A stretch of 5,648 bases of DNA from Acidobacteriota bacterium (GTDB taxonomy: Bacteria; Acidobacteriota; Vicinamibacteria; Vicinamibacterales; Vicinamibacteraceae), in contig JAEZDP010000307.1 of the NCBI GenBank assembly GCA_023418055.1, positions 1 to 5,648 of the forward strand, given 5' to 3'. The position numbers and the translations under genes are program-made. The notes beneath the pieces are model-generated. The model did not search any database, was not told the origin of the DNA, and saw only the letters and a list, made by a program, of their open reading frames with translations. Shown here piece by piece: positions 1 through 5,500 of the stretch. The stretch's first letter is position 1; every line of letters begins with the position of its first letter.

Positions 1-302
1 GCCTCACCGAAGGCCGCGTCGGCGCCGAACATCCAGAGCGCACCGATGCGGTGGAAGAACCGGCGCCCGCTGCGCTCTTCGTGCTCGCGCCACAGGCGCA
101 TGGCCCGCGCGGCCATGCGCGTGTAGATGGCACGCTCGCCGTACGTGCCGCGAAGAATGCGCGTCTCACCACCGGAACTGGCACGGGCGTTACCCGGCCC
201 CCAGGCGTCGATCAGCACGACCTCGGCACCACGGCGGAGGAGGGTCAGGGCGGTCCAGCCGCCGAAGGCGCCGGCGCCCACGACTACGACTCGAGTGCTC
301 AC
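1..302 (-). CDS. FAD-dependent oxidoreductase, monomeric sarcosine oxidase-like (N-terminal part, runs off left edge)
   Basis: The minus strand reads from a GTG at 302-300 to the window edge, giving about 100 residues. The protein opens with a Rossmann dinucleotide-binding motif (VVVVGAGAFGG; glycines 9, 11 and 14), followed by an acidic residue (Asp32) at the end of the second strand, where FAD ribose is usually bound. Residues 42-55 (SSGGETRILRGTYG) closely resemble the SHGDTRIIRxAYG segment of monomeric sarcosine oxidase and N-methyltryptophan oxidase, which lies against the flavin. The following aromatic and Arg-rich stretch and the GALWMFG segment also fit the DAO family. Members oxidise secondary or tertiary amines with FAD; the substrate here cannot be told. 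The start is well fixed: an in-frame TAG lies three codons upstream with no other start between, and the Rossmann strand begins at once. No clear Shine-Dalgarno is visible. The G-rich repeat array starts only about 14 bases upstream of the GTG. The gene is divergent from the VOC gene and incomplete here, so its C-terminal half is unseen. Confidence 0.88.
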   Translation of the reverse strand, partial: MSTRVVVVGAGAFGGWTALTLLRRGAEVVLIDAWGPGNARASSGGETRILRGTYGERAIYTRMAARAMRLWREHEERSGRRFFHRIGALWMFGADAAFGE

Positions 303-315
303 GGGGATAGTCTAC

Positions 316-480
316 TCACGCGGAAACGCGGAGGACGCGGAGAATACGGAAGGGCAAGGTCACGCGGAGGACGCGGGGGATTCCATCACGCGGAGGACGC
401 GGGGGAACCCATCACGCGGAGGCGCGGAGGATCCGGTCACGCGGAGGCGCGGAGGGGTACGCCAGGCGGGGGCGTGGAGG
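316..480 (+). repeat. Tandem array of G-rich TCACGCGGAGG-type repeats
   Basis: Units begin TCACGCGGA at 316, 360, 386, 412 and 437, so spacings are 44, 26, 26 and 25 bases. The units at 360 and 386 match at 24 of 26 positions. The unit at 437-456 is the exact 20-mer TCACGCGGAGGCGCGGAGGG that recurs at the right end of the window. A decayed G-rich continuation runs to about 480. Unit 316 has an A-rich variant and a degenerate tail. The array fills most of the 216-base gap between the divergent FAD oxidase and VOC genes, so any promoter for either gene must overlap or abut it. Although the plus strand stays open in some frames through the array, the low-complexity Arg/Gly-rich translation and the opposing gene argue against coding. 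Confidence 0.93.
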
Positions 481-518
481 TCGGCTCTCTCACGGGGACA
501 CAAGGGACATCGACGACC

Positions 519-1187
519 ATGGCGCAGCCACCCTTCTTGCTGGACCATCTCTTCATCTGTACCGCGGTTGACGCGCCCGAGGTCGAGGCGCTGACGGAGG
601 TCGGGCTCGTCGAGGGCACGCCGAACCGGCATCCCGGCCAGGGCACCGCCTGTCGGCGGTTCTTCTTCCGGAACATGTACCTCGAGCTGATCTGGGTGCA
701 CGACCGGGACGAGGCCTGCACTGAGGCCGTGCAGCCGCTCGCGCTCTGGGAGCGGTGGTCAGGACGCCACAGCGGGGCATGTCCATTCGGTGTGGTCGTC
801 AGACCGGCTCATGGGGATGGCAACGGCGCGCCGCCATTCCGCACGTGGGCGTATCGACCGTCGTACCTCCCGCCTGGGGTCGGCTTCGACATTGCCGCCG
901 ATGTCGCGTTGACCGAGCCGATGTTCGTCTGGACCGGGGCGCCACGACGGCCGCACGTCGGTGCCGAACCGACCGCGCATCGCATCGGGAGCACTGTGAC
1001 CGGAGTGCGCATCACCAGCCCGGTGGCCGGGGACCGGCGTAGCGAAGCCGCGCGGGTGCTCGCAGACTCGGGCACCGTGGTGTTCGACACCGGAGACGTC
1101 CACCGGCTCGAGCTGACGCTTGACGGAGGGCGTGGAGGCAAGGTGGCAGACCTCAGCGACACGCTGCCGCTCCGGCTGCGCTGGTAG
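519..1187 (+). CDS. VOC-superfamily (glyoxalase-like) protein
   Basis: This is a predicted 222-residue cytoplasmic protein with no signal peptide or membrane segment. The N-terminal half looks like a glyoxalase-like VOC module. It opens with a strand carrying a histidine (LLDHLFICT, His10), followed by a helix (residues 18-29), the segment GQGTACRRFFFRNMYLELIWV (40-60) with Glu56 in a typical VOC metal-ligand position, and a short FGVVVRP strand. The C-terminal half again has strand-rich segments (TVTGVRITSP; VHRLELTLDGG with His195 and Glu198), consistent with the paired modules of this fold. Family members bind a divalent metal and act as lyases, isomerases, dioxygenases or resistance proteins; no reaction can be assigned. 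The ATG at 519 is chosen because homology-like sequence begins there. The frame stays open upstream, but that part runs through the repeat array and opposite the FAD oxidase gene. The Shine-Dalgarno is weak (AAGGG at about 502-506). The gene lies 45 bases upstream of the GMC gene on the same strand, so co-transcription is possible. Confidence 0.85.
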   Translation: MAQPPFLLDHLFICTAVDAPEVEALTEVGLVEGTPNRHPGQGTACRRFFFRNMYLELIWVHDRDEACTEAVQPLALWERWSGRHSGACPFGVVVRPAHGDGNGAPPFRTWAYRPSYLPPGVGFDIAADVALTEPMFVWTGAPRRPHVGAEPTAHRIGSTVTGVRITSPVAGDRRSEAARVLADSGTVVFDTGDVHRLELTLDGGRGGKVADLSDTLPLRLRW

Positions 1188-1232
1188 CGCGACCGTTCGC
1201 AGCAGCGACGGTGATACCATCCGCCTCGACCC

Positions 1233-2795
1233 ATGCAGCAGGTCCTCTACGACGTCGTCGTCGTCGGCTCGGGCGCGGCCGGCGGCACGCTGGCGGCGCA
1301 CCTGGCGCGGCAAGGCGTGCGAGTTGCCGTCGTCGAGGGCGGGCCCCGCGTTGACACCCGCACCGACTTCAACACGCACGCGATGCCGTTCGACTTCCCG
1401 AGCCGGCACATCCCCACGATGCGTCCGGGGAAGGAAGGCTTCGACGGCGAGCGCAGCCGAGGCGTCGGCGGCAAGACGATGCTGTGGAATGCCGTGGCGC
1501 TGCGGTTCGGCCCGCGCGATTTCAAGGGCAGGACGCGTGACGGCGCCGGCGAAGACTGGCCGATCGACTACACCGACCTCGCGCCGTACTACGACACGAT
1601 CGAGCAGGAGATCGGCGTGTGCGGCCACGCCGACGGCCTCGAAGATCTGCCTGACGGCCACTTCCTCCCGCCCGTCCCGCTGAAGTGCAGCGACCTCATC
1701 ATCCAGGAGGCCGCGCGGTCACTCGGCGCAGATCTCATTCAGGTGCGGAAGGCGACACGAACGGTGGCGACGAACACCCGGCTCGCCTGTCACTTCTGCG
1801 GCAACTGCATGGCCGGCTGCGACGTCGTCGCGAAGTACAACTCGGCTGACGTCCACATCGCTCCCGCAGAGAAGGAGGGGCGTGTGACCGTGTTCCCCGA
1901 CTGCATCGTCCGCGAGGTGATGGCGTCGGACGAGAACCGCGTGACCGGCGTGCGCTACATCCACCGTGTCCACGGGAGCGAGGGCGAGGTGCACGGCCGC
2001 AGCGTGGTGGTGGCGGCGGCCTGCGTGCAGAGCGTGGCGCTGCTGATGATGTCCACGTCGTCGCGCTATCGCACGGGCCTCGCGAACTCGAGCGGACAGC
2101 TCGGGCGCCACTTCATCCCCCATTTCACCGGCGGCATCGACTGCGTGCTCGAGGACCTGCGCGGCCAGGCGCCGACCAACGACGAGGGCTTTCTCGACCA
2201 CGCGTACATGCCGTCGTTCATGCACACGAAGCCACGTGCTTACGCGAGAAGCTTCGGCGCGCAGCTGAACTACCAGAACCGACGCCTGGCTGGATGGGCG
2301 AAGACGCTGCCAGGCTTCGGCGGCGGCTACAAGGCGGCCGTGAAGGCAGCGTATCCCGCGTATGTGCAGTTCACGCCCTACGGCGAGATGCTGCCCAATC
2401 CGCAGTCGTACATCGACCTCGACCCGGACCAGCGCGATCGCTACGGCCTGCCGCTCGCGCGCCGGCACGTGCGGTGGGGCACGAACGACGAGGCACTCTT
2501 CAACGACATGGTGCGCTGGAGCCTCGCAATTCTGGAGAAGGCAGGCGCAGAGATCCTGAGCGTGCCGGCGGGCCCTGCCACCAACCACGAACTTGGCGGC
2601 TGCCGCATGGGCAGCGACTCGCGGACGTCTGTCGTCAACGCGCAGTGCCGTACGCACGACGTACCGAACCTGTACGTAGTGGACGGCAGCGTGTTTCCGT
2701 CGGCCTCCGAGAAGAACCCGACGCACACCATCATGGCGCTTGCGGCGCGCACGGCCGACGACATCGTGCGGCGCCTGCGACGAGGTGACCTGTGA
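1233..2795 (+). CDS. GMC-family FAD dehydrogenase, gluconate 2-dehydrogenase/FAD-GDH large-subunit type
   Basis: The 520-residue protein has GMC oxidoreductase architecture and length. An FAD Rossmann motif is at residues 7-24 (VVVVGSGAAGG) with the acidic end of strand two at VVEGG. The GMC signature GVGGKTMLWN is at 77-86. The C-terminal active-site block NHELGGCRMG carries His452, equivalent to the first catalytic His of glucose oxidase, and Asn495 in SEKNPTHTIM stands at the second catalytic position. A cysteine cluster, CHFCGNCMAGC (Cys186, 189, 192 and 196), sits where FAD-glucose dehydrogenase and gluconate dehydrogenase large subunits hold an iron-sulfur cluster, suggesting electrons leave through Fe-S rather than directly to oxygen. 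The likely reaction is oxidation of a sugar or other alcohol; the substrate is unknown. There is no signal peptide; export would depend on the Tat-bearing small subunit encoded immediately downstream, with which it overlaps by four bases. The start is the only ATG at the edge of the Rossmann strand; no clear Shine-Dalgarno is seen. No cytochrome c subunit is present in the window. Confidence 0.95.
   Translation: MQQVLYDVVVVGSGAAGGTLAAHLARQGVRVAVVEGGPRVDTRTDFNTHAMPFDFPSRHIPTMRPGKEGFDGERSRGVGGKTMLWNAVALRFGPRDFKGRTRDGAGEDWPIDYTDLAPYYDTIEQEIGVCGHADGLEDLPDGHFLPPVPLKCSDLIIQEAARSLGADLIQVRKATRTVATNTRLACHFCGNCMAGCDVVAKYNSADVHIAPAEKEGRVTVFPDCIVREVMASDENRVTGVRYIHRVHGSEGEVHGRSVVVAAACVQSVALLMMSTSSRYRTGLANSSGQLGRHFIPHFTGGIDCVLEDLRGQAPTNDEGFLDHAYMPSFMHTKPRAYARSFGAQLNYQNRRLAGWAKTLPGFGGGYKAAVKAAYPAYVQFTPYGEMLPNPQSYIDLDPDQRDRYGLPLARRHVRWGTNDEALFNDMVRWSLAILEKAGAEILSVPAGPATNHELGGCRMGSDSRTSVVNAQCRTHDVPNLYVVDGSVFPSASEKNPTHTIMALAARTADDIVRRLRRGDL
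2782..2795 (+). promoter_or_regulatory. Ribosome binding site and GTGA stop/start overlap coupling large and small subunits
   Basis: A GAGGTG (2782-2787) lies a few bases before the GTG start at 2792, inside the last codons of the GMC gene. The GTG shares bases with the TGA stop (2793-2795). This is the usual arrangement for translational coupling and supports 1:1 synthesis of the two subunits. Confidence 0.7.
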
Positions 2796-3493
2796 CCGAG
2801 ACACGACGAACGGCGCTCAAGATGCTGGGCGCGGTCGGCGCGACGTGTGCGTTTCCGTTTGCGGGCGACGAGTTGTATGGACAGCACTCGCCTTCGCCGG
2901 CTCCGCTGGCTTCGGGGCGGCCGGTCACGCCGTACACGCCGACGTTCTTCACCGCGGCGGAGTACCTCGCGCTCGCGCGACTGGCCGACGTCATCATCCC
3001 GCCGACCGACACCCCCGGCGGCATGGGCGCCGGCGTGCACGCGTACATCGACCGTGTCGTCGCAGCCAACGCGGAGCACCAACCACTTGCCAGGGCCGGC
3101 CTGGCGTGGCTCGAACGTGGTGCCCGCGCTGCTGGCGCCACGAGCTTTGCCACGCTGGACGAGGCAGGCGCCATCGCCCTGCTGCAGCCAGCCAGCGATG
3201 CGGTCGACCGCGAGAACGCCGAGACGCGAAACGCACGGTTCCGCGCCGATGACGCGGGACGCCTCGTGTACTTCGTGCCGACGACGGATCGCGACGCGCC
3301 GCAGCGTGGCCCGGCCGCCCGGCAGGCTGCAGCCGTGCTTGCCCCCGACGACGCGTCACTGCCCGCGCGCTTTTTCCGACTGATGAAGAATCTCACGGCC
3401 GACGGTTACTACACCTCGCGCATCGGCCTCCTCGATGAGTTGCGCTACGCCGGTAACACGGCGATGTCCGAGTTCCCATTGTGCGAATCCTGA
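2792..3493 (+). CDS. Gluconate 2-dehydrogenase subunit 3 family protein with Tat signal
   Basis: The 233-residue protein begins with a twin-arginine leader (TRRTALKMLG, Arg5-Arg6) followed by a short hydrophobic stretch to about residue 24, matching a Tat signal. The mature part shows the hallmarks of the gluconate_2-dh3 family: FFTAAEYLALARLADVIIPP at 52-71, the glycine-rich TDTPGGMGAGVHAYID at 72-87, and a C-terminal block FFRLMKNLTADGYYTSRIGL at 194-213 ending in YAGN. In FAD-glucose and gluconate dehydrogenases this subunit folds with the FAD subunit and carries it through the Tat pore, then stays in the periplasmic complex; this is known for the family and inferred here. The central segment (about residues 133-190) is polar, Arg- and Asp-rich and less recognisable. 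The GTG start overlaps the GMC stop by four bases, and the 3' end overlaps the next gene by 13 bases, so the protein is the middle member of a tightly coupled operon. Confidence 0.92.
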   Translation: MTETRRTALKMLGAVGATCAFPFAGDELYGQHSPSPAPLASGRPVTPYTPTFFTAAEYLALARLADVIIPPTDTPGGMGAGVHAYIDRVVAANAEHQPLARAGLAWLERGARAAGATSFATLDEAGAIALLQPASDAVDRENAETRNARFRADDAGRLVYFVPTTDRDAPQRGPAARQAAAVLAPDDASLPARFFRLMKNLTADGYYTSRIGLLDELRYAGNTAMSEFPLCES

Positions 3494-4596
3494 TTCTGAC
3501 CACGAGCCTTGCCTCGGCGACATTGCTCGCCCAATCACCCAGGCCTCCCGACCTCGCCTTCGAAAGCCGCATGCTCGACCCTGGCGCGATGGAAACGGCA
3601 GCGGTTGCCGACGTTAATGGCGATGGCCGACTCGACATCGTCTCTGGCGAGTCGTGGTACGAGGCCCCAGAGTGGAAGAAGCGCACCTTCCGCAGCATCG
3701 GCTACGCCAACGGTTACGTGGACGTCTTCAGTGACCTTCCGCTCGACGTCAACGGCGACGGCCGTACCGACATCGTCAGCGTGTCGTGGTTCGCGAAGAA
3801 GATCTGGTGGAACGAGAACCCTGGCGGCGACGCGACGGGTACGTGGCAGGAGCATGTCGTCGCGACGCACTCGCCCGTCGAGTTCGCGTTCCTCGTGGAT
3901 CTGGACAACGACGGCGTCGCACACGAGTTGCTGCCGCAGTTCGGCGACGCGAAGGCACCGCTCACGTACTACGCGCTGCGCAACGGTAGGTTCGAGCCGC
4001 ATCAGGTAGCCGACCGCTCGTTCGGCCACGGCATCGGTGCGGGCGACGTGAACGGTGACGGACGCAACGACATCCTCACGCCGAAGGGCTGGCTCGAGGC
4101 GGCCTCGGCTGCCGGGGGCCCGTGGACCCTGCACGAGTCGTGGGACCTCGGGCAGACGTCATTCCTGCATGTGCTCGACGTCAACGGCGATGGCCGCCCA
4201 GACGTGGTCTCATCGAAAGCACATGATTACGGGTTGTTCTGGCTCGAACAGGGTGCGGGCGGGGCGTGGACGACGCATGTCATCGACGACACGTGGTCGC
4301 AGGGGCACGCGGTGACGATGGCGGACCTGAACGGTGATGGCCAGCTCGATCTTGTCACTGGGAAGCGCTACATGGCACACAACGGGAAGGACCCCGGGGA
4401 GCGTGAACCGCTGGGGGTGTACTGGTACGAGCACCGTCGCGCGGAGAAGGGTGTCGAGTGGATTCGGCACATCGTGGACTACGGCTCACGGGCAGGCGGC
4501 GGGATGCAGGTGAACGTCGTGCCGCTGACGCCTGGTGCTCCGCCGTCGATCGTCGTCGGCGGCAAGTCCGGGTTGTTCATCTACGAACAACGGTGA
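3481..4596 (+). CDS. Secreted FG-GAP/VCBS-repeat beta-propeller protein
   Basis: The 371-residue protein starts with a Sec-type signal peptide (MRILILTTSLASATLLA, likely cut near residue 17). The rest is made of FG-GAP/VCBS repeats with calcium-binding DxNGDGxxD loops. Loop starts are at Asp44 (DVNGDGRLD), Asp89 (DVNGDGRTD), Asp140 (variant DLDNDGVAHE), Asp189 (DVNGDGRND), Asp233 (DVNGDGRPD) and Asp282 (DLNGDGQLD). A seventh unit near the C-terminus (VNVVPLTPGAPPSIVVGGKS) lacks the calcium loop but keeps the strand pattern, so a seven-bladed propeller is likely. Recurrent aromatic strands (SWYEAP, KIWWNENPG, GLFWLEQG, GVYWYEHR, GLFIYEQR) mark blade edges. Such proteins act outside the cytoplasm in binding; enzymatic activity is not shown. 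The GTG start lies inside the small-subunit gene (13-base overlap, different frame), which ties expression to the dehydrogenase and suggests a partner or scaffold role. A leaderless downstream start is less likely because the signal peptide begins exactly here. Confidence 0.92.
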   Translation: MRILILTTSLASATLLAQSPRPPDLAFESRMLDPGAMETAAVADVNGDGRLDIVSGESWYEAPEWKKRTFRSIGYANGYVDVFSDLPLDVNGDGRTDIVSVSWFAKKIWWNENPGGDATGTWQEHVVATHSPVEFAFLVDLDNDGVAHELLPQFGDAKAPLTYYALRNGRFEPHQVADRSFGHGIGAGDVNGDGRNDILTPKGWLEAASAAGGPWTLHESWDLGQTSFLHVLDVNGDGRPDVVSSKAHDYGLFWLEQGAGGAWTTHVIDDTWSQGHAVTMADLNGDGQLDLVTGKRYMAHNGKDPGEREPLGVYWYEHRRAEKGVEWIRHIVDYGSRAGGGMQVNVVPLTPGAPPSIVVGGKSGLFIYEQR

Positions 4597-4646
4597 GGTA
4601 GGGTCGACCGCCGAGCCGGCCGGCGCTGATGCCGGGTTCCCCTCGG

Positions 4647-4682
4647 TCACGCGGAGACGCGGAGGACGCGGAGGACGTGGGG
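4647..4682 (+). repeat. Forward G-rich repeat patch after the dehydrogenase operon
   Basis: The patch starts with TCACGCGGAGACGCGGAGG (4647-4665) and continues with two further GACGCGGAG-like steps (GACGCGGAGGACGTGGGG). The 19-mer is identical to 4976-4994 and is the reverse complement of 5521-5539. It lies 50 bases after the FG-GAP stop codon and has the same orientation as the array at 316-480. Confidence 0.88.
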
Positions 4683-4914
4683 CGCGCTCGGCAATCCATC
4701 GCGTGCAGGCAGTCTCACCGGCACGAGCGGAAAGCCAGGGGCACAGGTCGGCACGGAACGGCCTCGACCGCATGAGATCGCTCCAGGCCTGGATTCGCGT
4801 CCTTCCGCAGCGCGGATTCTGCACCCGCAAGGTGTACGACGCATCGCTCGTTCTGCAACCTTCGCACCACTACACCTGATGGATCGGCGTTCTCGGTGTG
4901 GTCCACTTCTTGCC
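4683..4914. other. Spacer of about 230 bases between repeat patches with no recognisable gene
   Basis: Open frames cross this stretch on both strands, but none gives a recognisable domain, a good start with a ribosome binding site, or a sensible composition. It is GC-rich like its surroundings but contains no repeat unit. It holds a perfect 12-bp palindrome at 4782-4793 and a weak 6-bp stem (GTGTGG at 4896-4901 with CCACAC at 4913-4918). It could be decayed coding sequence or the 5' region of the GxxExxY gene; nothing decides between these. Confidence 0.5.
4782..4793. other. Perfect 12-bp palindrome TCCAGGCCTGGA
   Basis: The sequence equals its own reverse complement over 12 bases in otherwise gene-free DNA, about 220 bases upstream of the GxxExxY start. 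It could be a site for a dimeric DNA-binding protein. In GC-rich DNA such a palindrome may also arise by chance, and no second copy is seen. Confidence 0.25.
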
Positions 4915-5004
4915 ACACGGAGGATGCGGAGTACGGGATGACAGTCTCACGCGGAGGCGCGGAGGGGATGTGGGGTCACGCGGAGACGCGGAGGTCACGG
5001 AGGG
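4915..5004 (+). repeat. Forward G-rich repeats immediately upstream of the GxxExxY gene
   Basis: A degenerate unit (ACACGGAGGATGCGGAG, about 4915-4931) is followed by the exact 20-mer TCACGCGGAGGCGCGGAGGG at 4947-4966. Next is the variant TCACGCGGAGACGCGGAGG at 4976-4994, which runs straight into TCACGGAGGG (4995-5004). The two clean units start 29 bases apart. The last unit ends seven bases before the ATG of the next gene. Both sequence variants also occur, inverted, downstream of that gene. Confidence 0.92.
4999..5004 (+). promoter_or_regulatory. Shine-Dalgarno of the GxxExxY gene, supplied by the repeat
   Basis: GGAGGG lies seven bases before the ATG at 5012. It is the strongest ribosome binding site in the window and is the last GGAGG of the repeat patch. 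It decides the start at 5012 over an upstream in-frame GTG at 4898, whose extra 38 codons would run through the repeats. Confidence 0.75.
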
Positions 5005-5011
5005 TCTACCA

Positions 5012-5500
5012 ATGACTGATGCTCGCAACACCATCAGCACACGGTCACTCGACGACATCACCGGCGCTGTCGTGGACGCAGCGGTGAAGATTCACCGGTC
5101 GCTCGGCCCTGGCCTGCTCGAGTCGGTCTATGCCGCCGTGCTGACGCGCACCCTGGTGCGGCAGGGGTTCAAGGTCGAGCGGCACAAGCTGGTGCGGTTC
5201 GAGTACGACGGGATGGTCTTCGACGATGGTTTCCGTGTGGACCTGCTCATCGACGACCGCGTCGTCATCGAGCTGAAGTCCGTCGAGACGCTGGCTCCCG
5301 TTCACGCGAAGCAGGTCTTGACCTATCTGCGCCTGCTGCAACTCCAAGTCGGACTCCTGATCAACTTCGGGGGCGGCACACTGAAGGAAGGACTGCAGCG
5401 CATCGTGAACAACCTGGAGCCCTCCGCGTCGCCACATCTCCGTGTGAATCGCTCCTCAATGCGTTCGCTCTCCGCGCCCTCCGCGCCTCCGCGTGATTGA
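5012..5500 (+). CDS. GxxExxY protein (PD-(D/E)XK nuclease-like superfamily)
   Basis: This is a 162-residue soluble protein. The N-terminal helix (DDITGAVVDAAVKIHRSLGP) leads into the family signature G34-LL-E37-SV-Y40. The core has the order expected of a PD-(D/E)XK fold: a strand with Asp77 (FRVDLLID), then Glu87-Leu-Lys89 in VVIELKS, then a helix AKQVLTYLRLL (99-109) and a last strand VGLLINFGG (113-121). Asp77, Glu87 and Lys89 are candidate catalytic residues. Family members run about 120-140 residues and match PDDEXK_3-type models; their cellular role is not established, so nuclease activity is inference. The conserved domain ends near residue 136. The last 25 or so residues (from PSASPHLRV to SAPSAPPRD) are a low-complexity tail encoded by the inverted downstream repeats. 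The TGA stop follows the last repeat unit by one base. The start at 5012 is set by GGAGGG seven bases upstream. The gene stands alone, unrelated to the dehydrogenase operon. Confidence 0.92.
   Translation: MTDARNTISTRSLDDITGAVVDAAVKIHRSLGPGLLESVYAAVLTRTLVRQGFKVERHKLVRFEYDGMVFDDGFRVDLLIDDRVVIELKSVETLAPVHAKQVLTYLRLLQLQVGLLINFGGGTLKEGLQRIVNNLEPSASPHLRVNRSSMRSLSAPSAPPRD

Noticed and set aside
316..480. Array considered as a CRISPR
   Set aside because: Units of 25-26 bases are nearly contiguous with no unique spacers of constant length, and no cas gene is present.
51..518. Upstream in-frame extension of the VOC gene (156 codons, open from 51)
   Set aside because: It runs opposite the clearly recognisable FAD oxidase gene and through the repeat array; the translation is low-complexity Arg/Gly-rich. 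VOC-like sequence begins at the ATG at 519.
1193..1215. Short inverted repeat ACCGT/ACGGT before the GMC gene as an operator
   Set aside because: Only five paired bases with an 11-base spacer; this is expected by chance.
1719..2804. Long open frame on the minus strand opposite the GMC gene
   Set aside because: It is a GC-rich codon shadow: the translation is His/Arg/Ala/Val-rich with no domain, while the plus strand carries full GMC motifs.
4615..4624. 10-bp palindrome GCCGGCCGGC after the FG-GAP stop as a terminator
   Set aside because: It is self-complementary with no loop and no T-tract follows; such palindromes are frequent in GC-rich DNA.
4535..4879. Plus-strand frame overlapping the FG-GAP 3' end and the spacer
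   Set aside because: It starts inside the propeller gene, passes through a repeat patch and shows no recognisable domain or ribosome binding site.
4896..4918. GTGTGG/CCACAC stem with an 11-base loop as a terminator or RNA element
   Set aside because: The stem has only six pairs, no T-tract follows, and no further pairing extends it.
4898..5011. Alternative GTG start for the GxxExxY protein at 4898
   Set aside because: The 38 extra residues are translated from repeats, there is no ribosome binding site, and GGAGGG at 4999-5004 points to the ATG at 5012.
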